Shown: piece after piece, positions 1-7,928 of the stretch
How positions within the stretch are numbered: position 1 is the first letter of the stretch
Layout of the letters: each line of letters opens with the position of its first letter
Assembly (NCBI RefSeq): GCF_003253565.1
Contig: NZ_QKUF01000001.1
Coordinates: 267,867 to 331,866 of the forward strand
DNA: 64,000 nt
Reading direction: 5' to 3'
Source: Thermosporothrix hazakensis
GTDB lineage: Bacteria > Chloroflexota > Ktedonobacteria > Ktedonobacterales > Ktedonobacteraceae
The notes under the pieces: generated by a model
Told to the model about the DNA's origin: nothing
Databases searched by the model: none
What the model saw: the letters and a program-made list of their open reading frames with translations, nothing else
Position numbers and translations under genes: made by a program

Positions 1-987
1 CGGGCGAGCTCGATCAGCGCCCTCCTTGAGGATACTTTCGAGCATTGGCAAATCATTCATATACTCATGATACCGCTGCTGGATTGGTTCCAGTGTCGCG
101 ACAATGCAATCGGTCAGCGCGGCCTTGAATTCGCCATACCCCTTCCCCTCGAACTCGGCCTCGATCTCCTCACGCGAGCGTCCGGTCAACGCCTGATAGA
201 TCGAGAGCAGATTCGTGATGCCAGGGCGCTCTGGATCAAAGGCGACCAGCCGGAGAGAGTCCGTCGTTGCGCGTCCGATCTTCTTCTTGATAGCCTTTGG
301 CGTATCCAACAGCGAGATGCGAGAGCCCTCATCAGGATCGCTCTTACTCATCTTCTTCGTCGGCTCGGTCAGCGACATGATACGCGCAGCCACCGAGCGA
401 ATCTGTGCTTCGGGGATCGTAAAGATCTGCTGCTTATACCGATTGTTAAAGCGGATAGCGATGTCGCGAGTGAGCTCAACATGCTGGCGCTGGTCGTCTC
501 CCACAGGAACATAGTTCGTGTGATAGAGCAGAATATCACAGGCCATCAACACAGGATAGCAATACAGCCCGGTGCCAACGGAATCGAGATTTGATCCCGC
601 TTTCGACTTGAACTGCGTCATGCGATTGAGCCAGCCCATCGGCGTAAAGCAGTTTAAGATCCAGCTTAATTCAGCATGTTCATGCACGTGGGACTGGACG
701 AAGAGTCTGCAATGCTTCGGATCAAGTCCACAGGCCAGATAGAGCGCGGCCAGTTTGCGTGTATTGGCATGGAGCTCCACAGGGTCAATAGGAACCGTGA
801 TAGCATGCAGGTCGACAATGCAAAAGATATTGTCGTATTGATCCTGAGTTTCCACCCAGTTACGAATAGCGCCCAGATAGTTCCCCAGGTGAATATTTCC
901 GGTCGGCTGCACTCCTGAGAAGGTGCGCTTCTTCGTAGCCATTTTCTCGGCCCCGGGCGCAGTCGCCTCATGCGTATCAACAGTCAT
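1..987 (-). CDS. trpS: tryptophanyl-tRNA synthetase (3' end cut by window)
   Basis: Charges tRNA-Trp in the cytoplasm. Read on the minus strand, the frame is open from ATG at 987 to the window edge, giving 329 codons without a stop, so only the last few residues of a normal-length TrpS are missing. The class I signatures are present: GNIHLGN at about residues 30-36 (the HIGH-type motif) and KMSKS at about 212-216. The ATG at 987 has GGAGGT at the right distance. An internal ATG at 942 starts closer to the conserved core, but has no comparable ribosome site. The gene lies directly behind a tryptophan-type T-box leader, which confirms both identity and regulation by uncharged tRNA-Trp. Confidence 0.96.
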   Translation of the reverse strand, partial: MTVDTHEATAPGAEKMATKKRTFSGVQPTGNIHLGNYLGAIRNWVETQDQYDNIFCIVDLHAITVPIDPVELHANTRKLAALYLACGLDPKHCRLFVQSHVHEHAELSWILNCFTPMGWLNRMTQFKSKAGSNLDSVGTGLYCYPVLMACDILLYHTNYVPVGDDQRQHVELTRDIAIRFNNRYKQQIFTIPEAQIRSVAARIMSLTEPTKKMSKSDPDEGSRISLLDTPKAIKKKIGRATTDSLRLVAFDPERPGITNLLSIYQALTGRSREEIEAEFEGKGYGEFKAALTDCIVATLEPIQQRYHEYMNDLPMLESILKEGADRARP

Positions 988-1042
988 AATCTTCAAACCT
1001 CCATTTATGCGACATCAAAGAGAAGGAGCCCAAAAACAAAAA

Positions 1043-1346
1043 CGCCTCTCATCCCCCAGGGACGAGAAGCGGCAAGCTTTCCGTGGTACCACCCTTATTC
1101 AGATTATCTCACACTGAAAGATAATCCCTCATTTCCAGATACGACCAGAATTCTGGTATATCCTGTCCTCGATAACGGGGGACATTCCGAAAGAGTCCTA
1201 CTGACTGTACAAACAGCGTTCGCTCTTTAGCTTCCAGGCCCATTCCATAACTCCGCTGTACCGGTTTCCACCAATCCCGGCTCTCTGGACCAGAGGTCAG
1301 TTATGTACTCTTCCTGTTCGTCGCTTTTTTGATTCGCTTGTACTTG
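1043..1346 (-). promoter_or_regulatory. T-box leader (riboswitch) of trpS, UGG specifier
   Basis: The leader carries the hallmark T-box sequence AAGGGTGGTACCACGG (minus strand, 1081-1096), which pairs with the NCCA end of uncharged tRNA. Upstream are an AGTA element, the segment AGAGAGCCGGGATTGGTG, and a specifier region reading GAATGGGCCTGG, in which the codon is UGG (Trp). Downstream is a terminator hairpin (about 1043-1071, arms CGCTTCTCGTCCC and GGGATGAGAGGCG) followed by a T-rich tract. By family knowledge, uncharged tRNA-Trp stabilises the antiterminator and allows trpS transcription. The specifier matches the downstream gene. Confidence 0.95.
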
Positions 1347-1352
1347 AGTATC

Positions 1353-1381
1353 AGTATAAGAAGAAAATCGTCTGCTGTCAA
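1353..1381 (-). promoter_or_regulatory. sigma-70-type promoter of the trpS T-box transcript
   Basis: On the minus strand TTGACA (1376-1381) is followed after exactly 17 bp by TATACT (1353-1358). A start near 1346 places the whole T-box leader in the transcript. Confidence 0.85.
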
Positions 1382-1401
1382 GTGGCAAAACGAAGCTCAT
1401 T

Positions 1402-2202
1402 TCACGCGCTGAACCGCTTCATCAGAGCCAGGACAGTGTGGACATACTGGTTATTCCGTACGCCATGCTTTTCCAAAGTGCCAGGCCCCTGATTATACGC
1501 GCTGATCACCTTGCGCAGATCTCCATGATAGCGCTCCCAGAGATAATGGACATAGAGAGCGCCGAGCTGGATATTATCGCGCACCTTATAAGGATCGCGT
1601 TTTTTTCCCTCTCGGGAGTTCAGTTCGTCAACCGTCTCCGGCATCAACTGCATGACGCCGATGCCGCCATCCTCTGCAATCAATTGCTGCTGCCAGCCAC
1701 TTTCCTGCCAGGCCAGCGCCCGAAGCAAGGCGGGCGGAATATGGCGGGTCGCGGCCTCTGTTAACAAGAGATCGGAGACCTGTTCAAGGGTTGACGTTTC
1801 CAGCGCCTCATAGGCAAAGCGACGAACCGAGCCATCAGGCTGTAGTCCCGAAGGTCCCTGTTTCTCCGGTGCAACAGCGATGGTTCTTCCCGCCTCAGTA
1901 GCCGGGATACAGAGCACCTGACCTTTCAGGTTGCCGTTTCTCTCATGCAGACCATTCGCCTCCATCAGATCGATCACAGGAAGTTGAAAGCGCCGGGCAA
2001 GCAGTTCCGGCGTCTCTCCCTCGCGCCCCAGATACCAGGCACACGGTCGTTCAGAGAACGAAGCCGCCGTTGCGAACGTCGGACAGAGAAAGAAGAGGAG
2101 ACATACAAGCAGAAAAGGCAGAGTTAAACGGTACCTTCCCCTATTGTAGCGCGTTCGTTTGCAGTTGGGTGTCCTGAAAACTGTACGGAATAAGCAGTGC
2201 AT
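1402..2202 (-). CDS. LysM and lytic transglycosylase (SLT) domain protein
   Basis: A 266-aa exported cell-wall enzyme predicted to cleave the MurNAc-GlcNAc bond of peptidoglycan. Residues 25-47 form a signal peptide or membrane anchor. Residues 56-100 look like a LysM peptidoglycan-binding repeat ending in LCIPA. Residues about 142-264 form an SLT (goose-lysozyme-like) domain with the catalytic Glu in WQESGW (E167), the GVMQLMPET motif (182-190) and AYNQGPG (235-241). AGGAGG lies 12 nt before the ATG, a slightly long spacing. It diverges from the DtxR-type regulator and shows no operon partner. The substrate is inferred from the family. Confidence 0.9.
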   Translation of the reverse strand: MHCLFRTVFRTPNCKRTRYNRGRYRLTLPFLLVCLLFFLCPTFATAASFSERPCAWYLGREGETPELLARRFQLPVIDLMEANGLHERNGNLKGQVLCIPATEAGRTIAVAPEKQGPSGLQPDGSVRRFAYEALETSTLEQVSDLLLTEAATRHIPPALLRALAWQESGWQQQLIAEDGGIGVMQLMPETVDELNSREGKKRDPYKVRDNIQLGALYVHYLWERYHGDLRKVISAYNQGPGTLEKHGVRNNQYVHTVLALMKRFSA

Positions 2203-2369
2203 GAAAGATGTATGCCTCCTCTTTCCTTCACTATATCCGATCCCTGAATTGACACATCCCTATCCACTGTCTTGCCGTTCGATCATATGCAGAATAGCGC
2301 CCACTCCTTTCCCTTCTGAAGGGCTCTGCGAGGCAGAGCAGCAATTGTGCTATTGCTTCACGGTTCGCC

Positions 2370-2399
2370 TTGACGTATCTTGTACAGATGTGCTAAATT
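2370..2399 (+). promoter_or_regulatory. putative promoter of the DtxR-family gene
   Basis: TTGACG at 2370-2375 and TGCTAAATT at 2391-2399 fit an extended -10 promoter with 17-18 bp spacing, just upstream of the regulator gene. The -10 match is moderate. Confidence 0.5.
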
Positions 2400-2445
2400 G
2401 TATGTGTAAGAGTGCGTGATATCTAGAAAAGAGGATAGTTGTCAT

Positions 2446-3138
2446 ATGAAAGCAGGCGAGGCATTAAGCGCAACTGTCGAAGAGTATCTTGAGGCAATAT
2501 ACAATATGAGCGTAGAGGGAGATACGGTTATAGGGGCGAGACTCGCGGAAAAGTTCGGTGTTGCAGCACCTACCGTCACAGAAATGCTCAAGCGTCTGGT
2601 CAAGTCTGGTTATATCGAGATGGACAACAAGCGGCACATCACTCTGACCGAGGAAGGAATTCAGGCCGCTGAAGCAGTGCTCCGTCGCCACCGTCTCACC
2701 GAGCGCTTTCTTGTCGAAATTCTCGGCTTACAATGGCATCAGGTGCATGAAGAAGCCTGCCGACTGGAACACTACATCTCGGGCGCGGTTGAGGAAAAGG
2801 TCATTGCAACGCTAAGAAATCCGAAGACCTGCCCTCATGGAAATCCCATTCCCGGCCTGGTCCCCAACGCGCGCAACTACTTGAAGGATAATAACGCTGT
2901 GCGACTCTCCACAATCCCCGAAGGTGATACCGCGCGAATCCTGTGCATCTCCGAGGTCGTTGAGGACGAGGAGGCACTGATTATGTATCTGCACGAGAAG
3001 GGCCTGACACCTGAAATGCAGGTGAAGGTCATTTCTGCCAGTGGAGACGCACCGACTGATAACTTTACACTCTCGGTTGATGGACGTGAGGTAGTGATCA
3101 GCAAGGGCTCAGCAGCAAAAATCTGGGTAACCAGATAA
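2446..3138 (+). CDS. DtxR/MntR/IdeR-family metal-dependent transcriptional regulator
   Basis: A 230-aa DNA-binding metalloregulator, probably an Fe(II)- or Mn(II)-activated repressor. The N-terminus begins with the typical TVEEYLEAIYNM and carries a winged helix-turn-helix (about 25-65, VAAPTVTEMLKRL). A helical dimerisation and metal-binding domain follows (HRHRLTERFLVEILG, HEEACRLEHYIS, CPHGNPIPG). The C-terminal 70 residues resemble the FeoA/SH3-like domain of the long family members. An in-frame ATG 30 bp upstream exists, but the ATG at 2446 has GAGGAT upstream and starts where family members start. Whether the metal is Fe or Mn cannot be settled here, and no metal transporter gene is adjacent. 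Confidence 0.92.
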   Translation: MKAGEALSATVEEYLEAIYNMSVEGDTVIGARLAEKFGVAAPTVTEMLKRLVKSGYIEMDNKRHITLTEEGIQAAEAVLRRHRLTERFLVEILGLQWHQVHEEACRLEHYISGAVEEKVIATLRNPKTCPHGNPIPGLVPNARNYLKDNNAVRLSTIPEGDTARILCISEVVEDEEALIMYLHEKGLTPEMQVKVISASGDAPTDNFTLSVDGREVVISKGSAAKIWVTR

Positions 3139-3162
3139 CAGGCAGCCATCGCTTCAATGCGA

Positions 3163-3238
3163 CAATATCCATTTCGTGGGCGCCTTCTTTCCACAAAAGG
3201 ATATTGCCTCGCAGAAGCGAGTGGCTTTTTCTTTTTTT
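3163..3238 (+). terminator. nested inverted repeat and intrinsic terminator after the DtxR-family gene
   Basis: CTCGC-AGAA-GCGAG at 3208-3221 followed by a long T-rich run (to about 3238) is a good terminator. Immediately upstream is a second structure: CAATATCC (3163-3170) pairs with GGATATTG (3199-3206), enclosing GTGG/CCAC. The rest of the 306-bp gap up to 3445 holds no gene that I can support. Confidence 0.75.
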
Positions 3239-3444
3239 GGAACGCATGCCATCCTGCACAGGCTCGAAAATCGCCATTTCTTCTGAAAGATAGACGGCTC
3301 GGATACTCATTTGCTATACTCAAACAGGCTGACTCTTTTGGGAGGGGCTCTTTCCAGAAAGAGTGTAGAACTGTATACACAGAAAAAAGCAGAGCCATGT
3401 AAGATCCATATGAAAGATGAATACAATGCTGGTGTAAATAACTG

Positions 3445-5067
3445 ATGGAAAAGTTCGACGAAACGCTATCTACAATACAAGGTAAGCAAAACAGCGTAGA
3501 GCATATGGCAAGCGATCCACCCGAGCGCCCGACCAGAGCGACAGCACGATCTCTCACCTTCTGGCAGCAACGCCTGTATGAAGGCGGATTGATCCTCTCA
3601 CTGCTCCTCTTCTACCTGATCGGGAATCAGCAAACCGGGCTCGGTCTTTTTCCTGCTGCTCCGCCGCTTCTCGCCTTCCTGTTTCTCGCCATCTTTACCC
3701 TGTTGAGCTGGTTTCGTCTCTCTGTCGCTATCACCCTATTTCCGATCACCTTCCCTTTCTATTTGCCCTACTATCAGAAGGTGATCGAGATCGGACACTC
3801 GAAACTCAGCTTCAGTCTGGCAGAAATCACGCTCGGTATCCTGTTTGGGATAGCGATCATTCAAGTGCTGCTCTACAAAGAGAACCGAAACCTTGCCACC
3901 CTGCGTCTGCTCTGGGAGCGGATCAAGCCATTTCTTCTGCCAACGCTGCTATTTCTCTTCGCCGCCTGCATGTCGCTGACCACCGCGCTGCAAAAACATT
4001 ATGCCACCGTGGACCTGCGGAAAGAAGTGCTTTTCCCGTTGCTCTATGCGATACTGGCGCTGCTCTTCCTGCGAACGCGGCAGGATCTCAAGCGCCTGCT
4101 GCTGGCCCTCAGCGGTATCGGCCTTTGTATTGCAGTTATGGGGATCATCCAGTTTACGTTTTTCAAAGAAACGATGGTCCGGGAGGCCGAGGGCTTCCGC
4201 ATTCATACAGTCTATGGGAACGCGAACAGCATTGGCTTGCTGCTTGATTATACGCTGCCGCTGCTGCTGGCATGGCTCTTCAGCAAGAAGAACACCTGGC
4301 TGGCGCGCCTATCACTGCTGGTCTGCTGTGTCCTGATGCTGATCGCGCTCTACCTGACACAGTCGCTCGGGGCATGGCTGGCAATCGGTGTTGCGTTGCT
4401 CTTCTGTGGCGCGTGTGCATTGCCCAATCGCAAGGCACTATTGATTTGCGCGATTGCCTTTGGCGCGGCGCTGGCGCTGCTGCTTCTCATCTATCATCAG
4501 GCGCTCCTCTCCTATGTCTTCGAGCGCCACAACAGTCACATAGGTGTAGGAACCGCGGAAAAGCGCATTTATCTCTGGCAGACAGCATGGAACATGATTC
4601 GGGATCACTTCTGGTTCGGTGTGGGGCTGGATAACTGGCTCTGCCACTACAGCCGAAACTCGATCTGTGAGCTGCCAACATACCATTACTGGATTCTTCG
4701 TGATCCGCTGACCGGCAAATTGACCGGCCTGAGCGATGAGCCAACCCTTTCACACCCGCATAACGTGTTCCTGCACGTCTGGGTCAGTATGGGTATTTTT
4801 GGCTTGCTTGCCTTTCTGGGACTGCTTGTCCAGTTCTTCCGCACCTTCATCAGAGGCCTGCTCGCGGTTCACAAGACGCGAGATATCGAGCTTCGCTGGC
4901 AGCTTGTAGGTGTCGCGGGCGCGATGCTGGCCGCCATGACACAGGGATTGATTGACAGCGCCTTTCTGGAACAGGATCTCTCCTATTGCTTCTGGACGCT
5001 AATTGTGGCAATGGGTATCCTCTTTGTCTTCGCTCGTGGCAGACTGATTCAGCCAGCAACAGCATAA
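3445..5067 (+). CDS. O-antigen ligase/polymerase-like (Wzy_C) membrane protein
   Basis: A 540-aa polytopic membrane protein with about 11-12 hydrophobic segments from residue 48 to the C-terminus. The large loop near residues 360-435 contains the features of the O-antigen ligase family: an IYLWQTAWNMIRDHFWFGVGLDN stretch (about 370-393) and an HPHNVFLHVWV motif with the conserved His residues. Members ligate or polymerise lipid-linked glycans at the outer face of the membrane. No glycosyltransferase is adjacent, so the substrate is unknown. A second member lies at 47869-49467. The ATG at 3445 has only a weak ribosome site, so the exact start is less certain than the family call. Confidence 0.85.
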   Translation: MEKFDETLSTIQGKQNSVEHMASDPPERPTRATARSLTFWQQRLYEGGLILSLLLFYLIGNQQTGLGLFPAAPPLLAFLFLAIFTLLSWFRLSVAITLFPITFPFYLPYYQKVIEIGHSKLSFSLAEITLGILFGIAIIQVLLYKENRNLATLRLLWERIKPFLLPTLLFLFAACMSLTTALQKHYATVDLRKEVLFPLLYAILALLFLRTRQDLKRLLLALSGIGLCIAVMGIIQFTFFKETMVREAEGFRIHTVYGNANSIGLLLDYTLPLLLAWLFSKKNTWLARLSLLVCCVLMLIALYLTQSLGAWLAIGVALLFCGACALPNRKALLICAIAFGAALALLLLIYHQALLSYVFERHNSHIGVGTAEKRIYLWQTAWNMIRDHFWFGVGLDNWLCHYSRNSICELPTYHYWILRDPLTGKLTGLSDEPTLSHPHNVFLHVWVSMGIFGLLAFLGLLVQFFRTFIRGLLAVHKTRDIELRWQLVGVAGAMLAAMTQGLIDSAFLEQDLSYCFWTLIVAMGILFVFARGRLIQPATA

Positions 5068-5070
5068 AAA

Positions 5071-5104
5071 GATACCGGCTTCCTCATGAGAGGGAACCGG
5101 TATC
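5071..5104. terminator. bidirectional hairpin between convergent genes
   Basis: GATACCGG-TTCC pairs with GGAACCGGTATC (one bulged base), sitting between two convergent stop codons and preceded by an A-run. It can serve the wzy-like gene and the PadR gene. Confidence 0.7.
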
Positions 5105-5148
5105 CTTTACAGGAGATTTTCAGCACTACTCAAGCGGTTTTCCAGATC

Positions 5149-5793
5149 CTAGCTCTCTGTGTTTGACTCTGACTTTGGCTCTGGTGTCTCCTCGGGATAG
5201 ATCAGCGAGGTAAGATCTCTGCGGGTGCGACCGAGAATCTCGCGCACCTGCGCCAGCCGCTCGGGCTTCTCAATCGCTTCCCAGCTCGCGATCGCAAACA
5301 GCCGGGCAACCTCAGAAGCTTCTACGCGCAATGCCTGCACCTCGGGCGATGCCCACCGATCGCGATAGGTATGGAAGCGCTCACGCCACTGCTCCCAGGG
5401 ATTTTCCTGGTGGCTGCTCTGTGCCTCCAAATGAGCCTTGCCGGCATCGGTGATGCTGTACACCTTTTTGCCATCGGCAACGGTAGCGGTGACATAGCCC
5501 TGATCTTCCAGCATCTGCAAGGTGGGGTAAACCACGTCTACGCCCGGCGCGGCAAAGCCAAACTGTTTCTCTTCAAGCAACTTCAGCAGCTCGTAACCCG
5601 TCATCGGGCGCTCACGTAGCAGGGTCAGGACAGTAGAGCTGATATCCTCTCGACCGAAGTAGCGTGCCATTACCAGGTTACGCTTCATCTGCTTCCACAT
5701 CTGGCGTCTCTCGTGATGGTGATGCGGTCCACAATGCTCAAAATCCGGACCGAAAAACGACTCCGCAAACTGTCTTCCAAATCGTCCACGCAT
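5149..5793 (-). CDS. PadR-family transcriptional regulator
   Basis: A 214-aa regulator. Residues about 49-125 form a PadR winged helix (ISSTVLTLLRERPMTGYELL, then YPTLQMLEDQGYV). The C-terminal half is a charged helical dimerisation region. The N-terminus carries a His-rich stretch (HCGPHHHHERR, about 20-30), which could be a metal-binding tail but is not part of the PadR fold. AAGGAG precedes the ATG. The promoter region contains two copies of a symmetric site, one of them inside the -35/-10 spacer, so autorepression is likely. No transporter or enzyme target is adjacent on the same strand. Confidence 0.9.
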   Translation of the reverse strand: MRGRFGRQFAESFFGPDFEHCGPHHHHERRQMWKQMKRNLVMARYFGREDISSTVLTLLRERPMTGYELLKLLEEKQFGFAAPGVDVVYPTLQMLEDQGYVTATVADGKKVYSITDAGKAHLEAQSSHQENPWEQWRERFHTYRDRWASPEVQALRVEASEVARLFAIASWEAIEKPERLAQVREILGRTRRDLTSLIYPEETPEPKSESNTES

Positions 5794-5828
5794 TTTTCTG
5801 ATACTCCTTTTCGCATTCTCAATATATC

Positions 5829-5877
5829 ACGATATATCGTTATCAGTAATATAAACGATATATCGGAAACTTGTCAA
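5829..5877 (-). promoter_or_regulatory. PadR promoter with two palindromic operators
   Basis: Minus strand: TTGACA (5872-5877) and TATATT (5848-5853) with 18-bp spacing. The perfect palindrome CGATATATCG occurs twice: at 5856-5865 inside the spacer, and at 5830-5839 (extended to ACGATATATCGT, 5829-5840) just after the -10. Centres are 26 bp apart. A repressor on either copy would block polymerase. The adjacent PadR is the obvious candidate, by inference. Confidence 0.75.
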
Positions 5878-6043
5878 GGCTTTTTGGGGTCAAATCCGGG
5901 CGATTTTTCACCCTTGTTCAGATATTCCCGTGATTTGCCCGAAAAAGAACACCGTTTTCGTTTACTCCGTATGTTAGCGGGAGAGCAAGAGTAGAAGGCA
6001 GGGAAAGGAAGAACAGATGCATTTACTCAGCAGAGGAGAGATC

Positions 6044-7228
6044 ATGAGCGATCTGACAGGAAGACAGATCAGTAACTATCTGCTCTTGCATCGCATTCAG
6101 CGGAGCAAGGATAGCCATCTGACAGAATCTTATCGAGGATGCCATATCGCGGTCACGGGCGAAGAGGTTATCATCAAGCTCCTACGCACACGTCATCCGC
6201 TCACGCGCCAGCGAATGCTACAGGCGCTTGGCACCATGTCGACATTCAGCCACCCGCATTTATTGCCGATGCTGACCTATGGGGAAGAGCCAGACTTTCT
6301 GTTTATCGTGTATCCCTGCATTCGGAGTGGCTCATTGAATGATCTACTGACGCGGGTAGGCGGGCGCTTCTCGGCCATCCAGGCCCTGCCGCTGCTGCTT
6401 CAGATATGTAACGCGCTTCACTATCTCCATACAAAGCAAATGCCGCATGGCAATATCCAGCCCGAGAATATCCTTGTCACCGACAGCGGACATCTTTATC
6501 TCACGGACCCAGATCTGTGGCGCAACGCTCCCGAGGCGCAATACTCGACCACCAATCTCAGCCGAGGGACAGCGGAATATAGAGCGCCGGAGCAATCGCT
6601 AGGACTGCTCCGGCCCGAAAGTGATATATATGCTCTTGGAGTTCTCTTATTTCACCTGCTGACAGGGCATCCGCCCTTCACAGGGACGAATTCAACTGAA
6701 ATCCTGCTACAGCACATAAGAGAAGAGCCGCCATCGGCGCGACTCTCTGTCGCCTCTCTCTCAGAGGCAGTCGATCAAGTGATTCATTGCGCCCTGCAAA
6801 AGCGAGCGGCCGACCGTTATCCGTCAGCGCTGATGCTGTATCAGGCCTATCAGACAGCAGTTCTGACCTCACCTGTTGCCAGCCCATTGCGCACCGCTTC
6901 GGCAAGCACAACATCACTTCTTTTTGATACAGATAATGGAGCTTCCCAAACCCGCAACACTGCGGTTGAAACCAATCAGGAGCGCGTGCAGCAGCCACGC
7001 GTTGTCCCTGACATCGATACGATACCTACAAAACCATATCCATGTCTGGTCCCCTCGCCAGTTGTACCAGACTCTTCGCCGCCCGCGGATAGATTGCCCA
7101 CCTCTCAGGCACAAGAAAACCCTCAGAAAAAGGCCGCCAATCACTGGTTCGCAATGCTTGCGGTTCTCTTGCTCCTGCTCGGGCTACTGGGCGTACTCCT
7201 CTCCACCTTCTTCTTTCCGAATGGATAA
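6044..7228 (+). CDS. membrane-anchored protein-kinase-like protein (predicted pseudokinase)
   Basis: A 394-aa protein with a Ser/Thr-kinase fold over residues about 10-270. The beta-3 lysine is present (VIIK, K45), as are APEQ (the APE motif) and a DIYALGVLLFHLLTG helix. The glycine-rich loop is absent (residues 10-32 contain no GxGxxG). The catalytic loop reads HGNIQPEN (135-142), so the HRD Asp is Asn137, and DFG reads DPD (155-157). After a Ser/Thr/Pro-rich linker (about 275-365) there is one C-terminal membrane segment (about 370-390). The ATG at 6044 follows AGAGGAGAG; an in-frame ATG at 6017 is less well placed. Likely a sensory or scaffold protein; a partner is not identifiable. Confidence 0.82.
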   Translation: MSDLTGRQISNYLLLHRIQRSKDSHLTESYRGCHIAVTGEEVIIKLLRTRHPLTRQRMLQALGTMSTFSHPHLLPMLTYGEEPDFLFIVYPCIRSGSLNDLLTRVGGRFSAIQALPLLLQICNALHYLHTKQMPHGNIQPENILVTDSGHLYLTDPDLWRNAPEAQYSTTNLSRGTAEYRAPEQSLGLLRPESDIYALGVLLFHLLTGHPPFTGTNSTEILLQHIREEPPSARLSVASLSEAVDQVIHCALQKRAADRYPSALMLYQAYQTAVLTSPVASPLRTASASTTSLLFDTDNGASQTRNTAVETNQERVQQPRVVPDIDTIPTKPYPCLVPSPVVPDSSPPADRLPTSQAQENPQKKAANHWFAMLAVLLLLLGLLGVLLSTFFFPNG

Positions 7229-7274
7229 GCCGGAGTTTCATCTTCCTTTGTAGCGGTTATTCAGAGTAGATACT

Positions 7275-7706
7275 TTAGACGGCGTAGCGGATCGTGTGTG
7301 TCTCTTTGACACTTCCCGACAGATAAGCCAGACGAGTATAGTAGCTATGATTTGCCAGAGTCCACAATTCCTGGAAGAAAGCTGGATTACGCCATTCCAG
7401 TTGCTTGAGCAAGCTTTGCTGCTTCTCAGGGCTGGCCCGGCAGAAATCACCTCCCGCAGAAATATTCAATTCATGTAAAAGCAGGCGTAGACGCTTCACA
7501 GTGAGCATGCGCGGGGCCTGACTCTTCTGGCAAGGATGAAGATGAATTAACAGCTCATCAATAAGATGGAGGCTGGAAGGAGGGGGGAAATCCCCGTCAG
7601 ACGGGATTAACAGATCAATCACCGCATTCAGTTGCGCCCGCTCTTCAAAGGAAAGTTCGGCGTGACGCCGCTGCAATGTCGGTGTACCCCTGTACGTTTC
7701 TCTCAT
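7275..7706 (-). CDS. gluconate 2-dehydrogenase subunit 3-like protein (orphan)
   Basis: A 143-aa protein whose centre (ERAQLNAVIDLLIPSDGDFP and HLIDELL) resembles the gluconate 2-dehydrogenase subunit 3 family, small subunits of membrane-bound FAD sugar-acid dehydrogenases. Typical members carry a twin-arginine signal and lie next to the FAD subunit. This one has neither: the N-terminus MRETYRGTPTLQRRHAELSF shows no RR-plus-hydrophobic signal, and the neighbours are unrelated. A role in the usual complex is therefore doubtful. The family call rests on one conserved stretch and is moderate. Confidence 0.55.
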   Translation of the reverse strand: MRETYRGTPTLQRRHAELSFEERAQLNAVIDLLIPSDGDFPPPSSLHLIDELLIHLHPCQKSQAPRMLTVKRLRLLLHELNISAGGDFCRASPEKQQSLLKQLEWRNPAFFQELWTLANHSYYTRLAYLSGSVKETHTIRYAV

Positions 7707-7928
7707 GGGTGCTCCTCTTCGGACTCACATGGCGGCCTTTTTACCTCTCTAATAGTATCATATGTCATAGATGAACATCAACCCGAGGCAAGGTGTTCGT
7801 CCCTCTTCAGAAAAACCCAGACTTTTTTCTCTGGTAACGCTCCCCAGGCGCCTCGACGCCGTTTGAGCACCCTCATCTGATCGCTCTGCCTTTCCCTGCT
7901 CTCCTTCCGCTTGTAGAGCCACTCGGAG

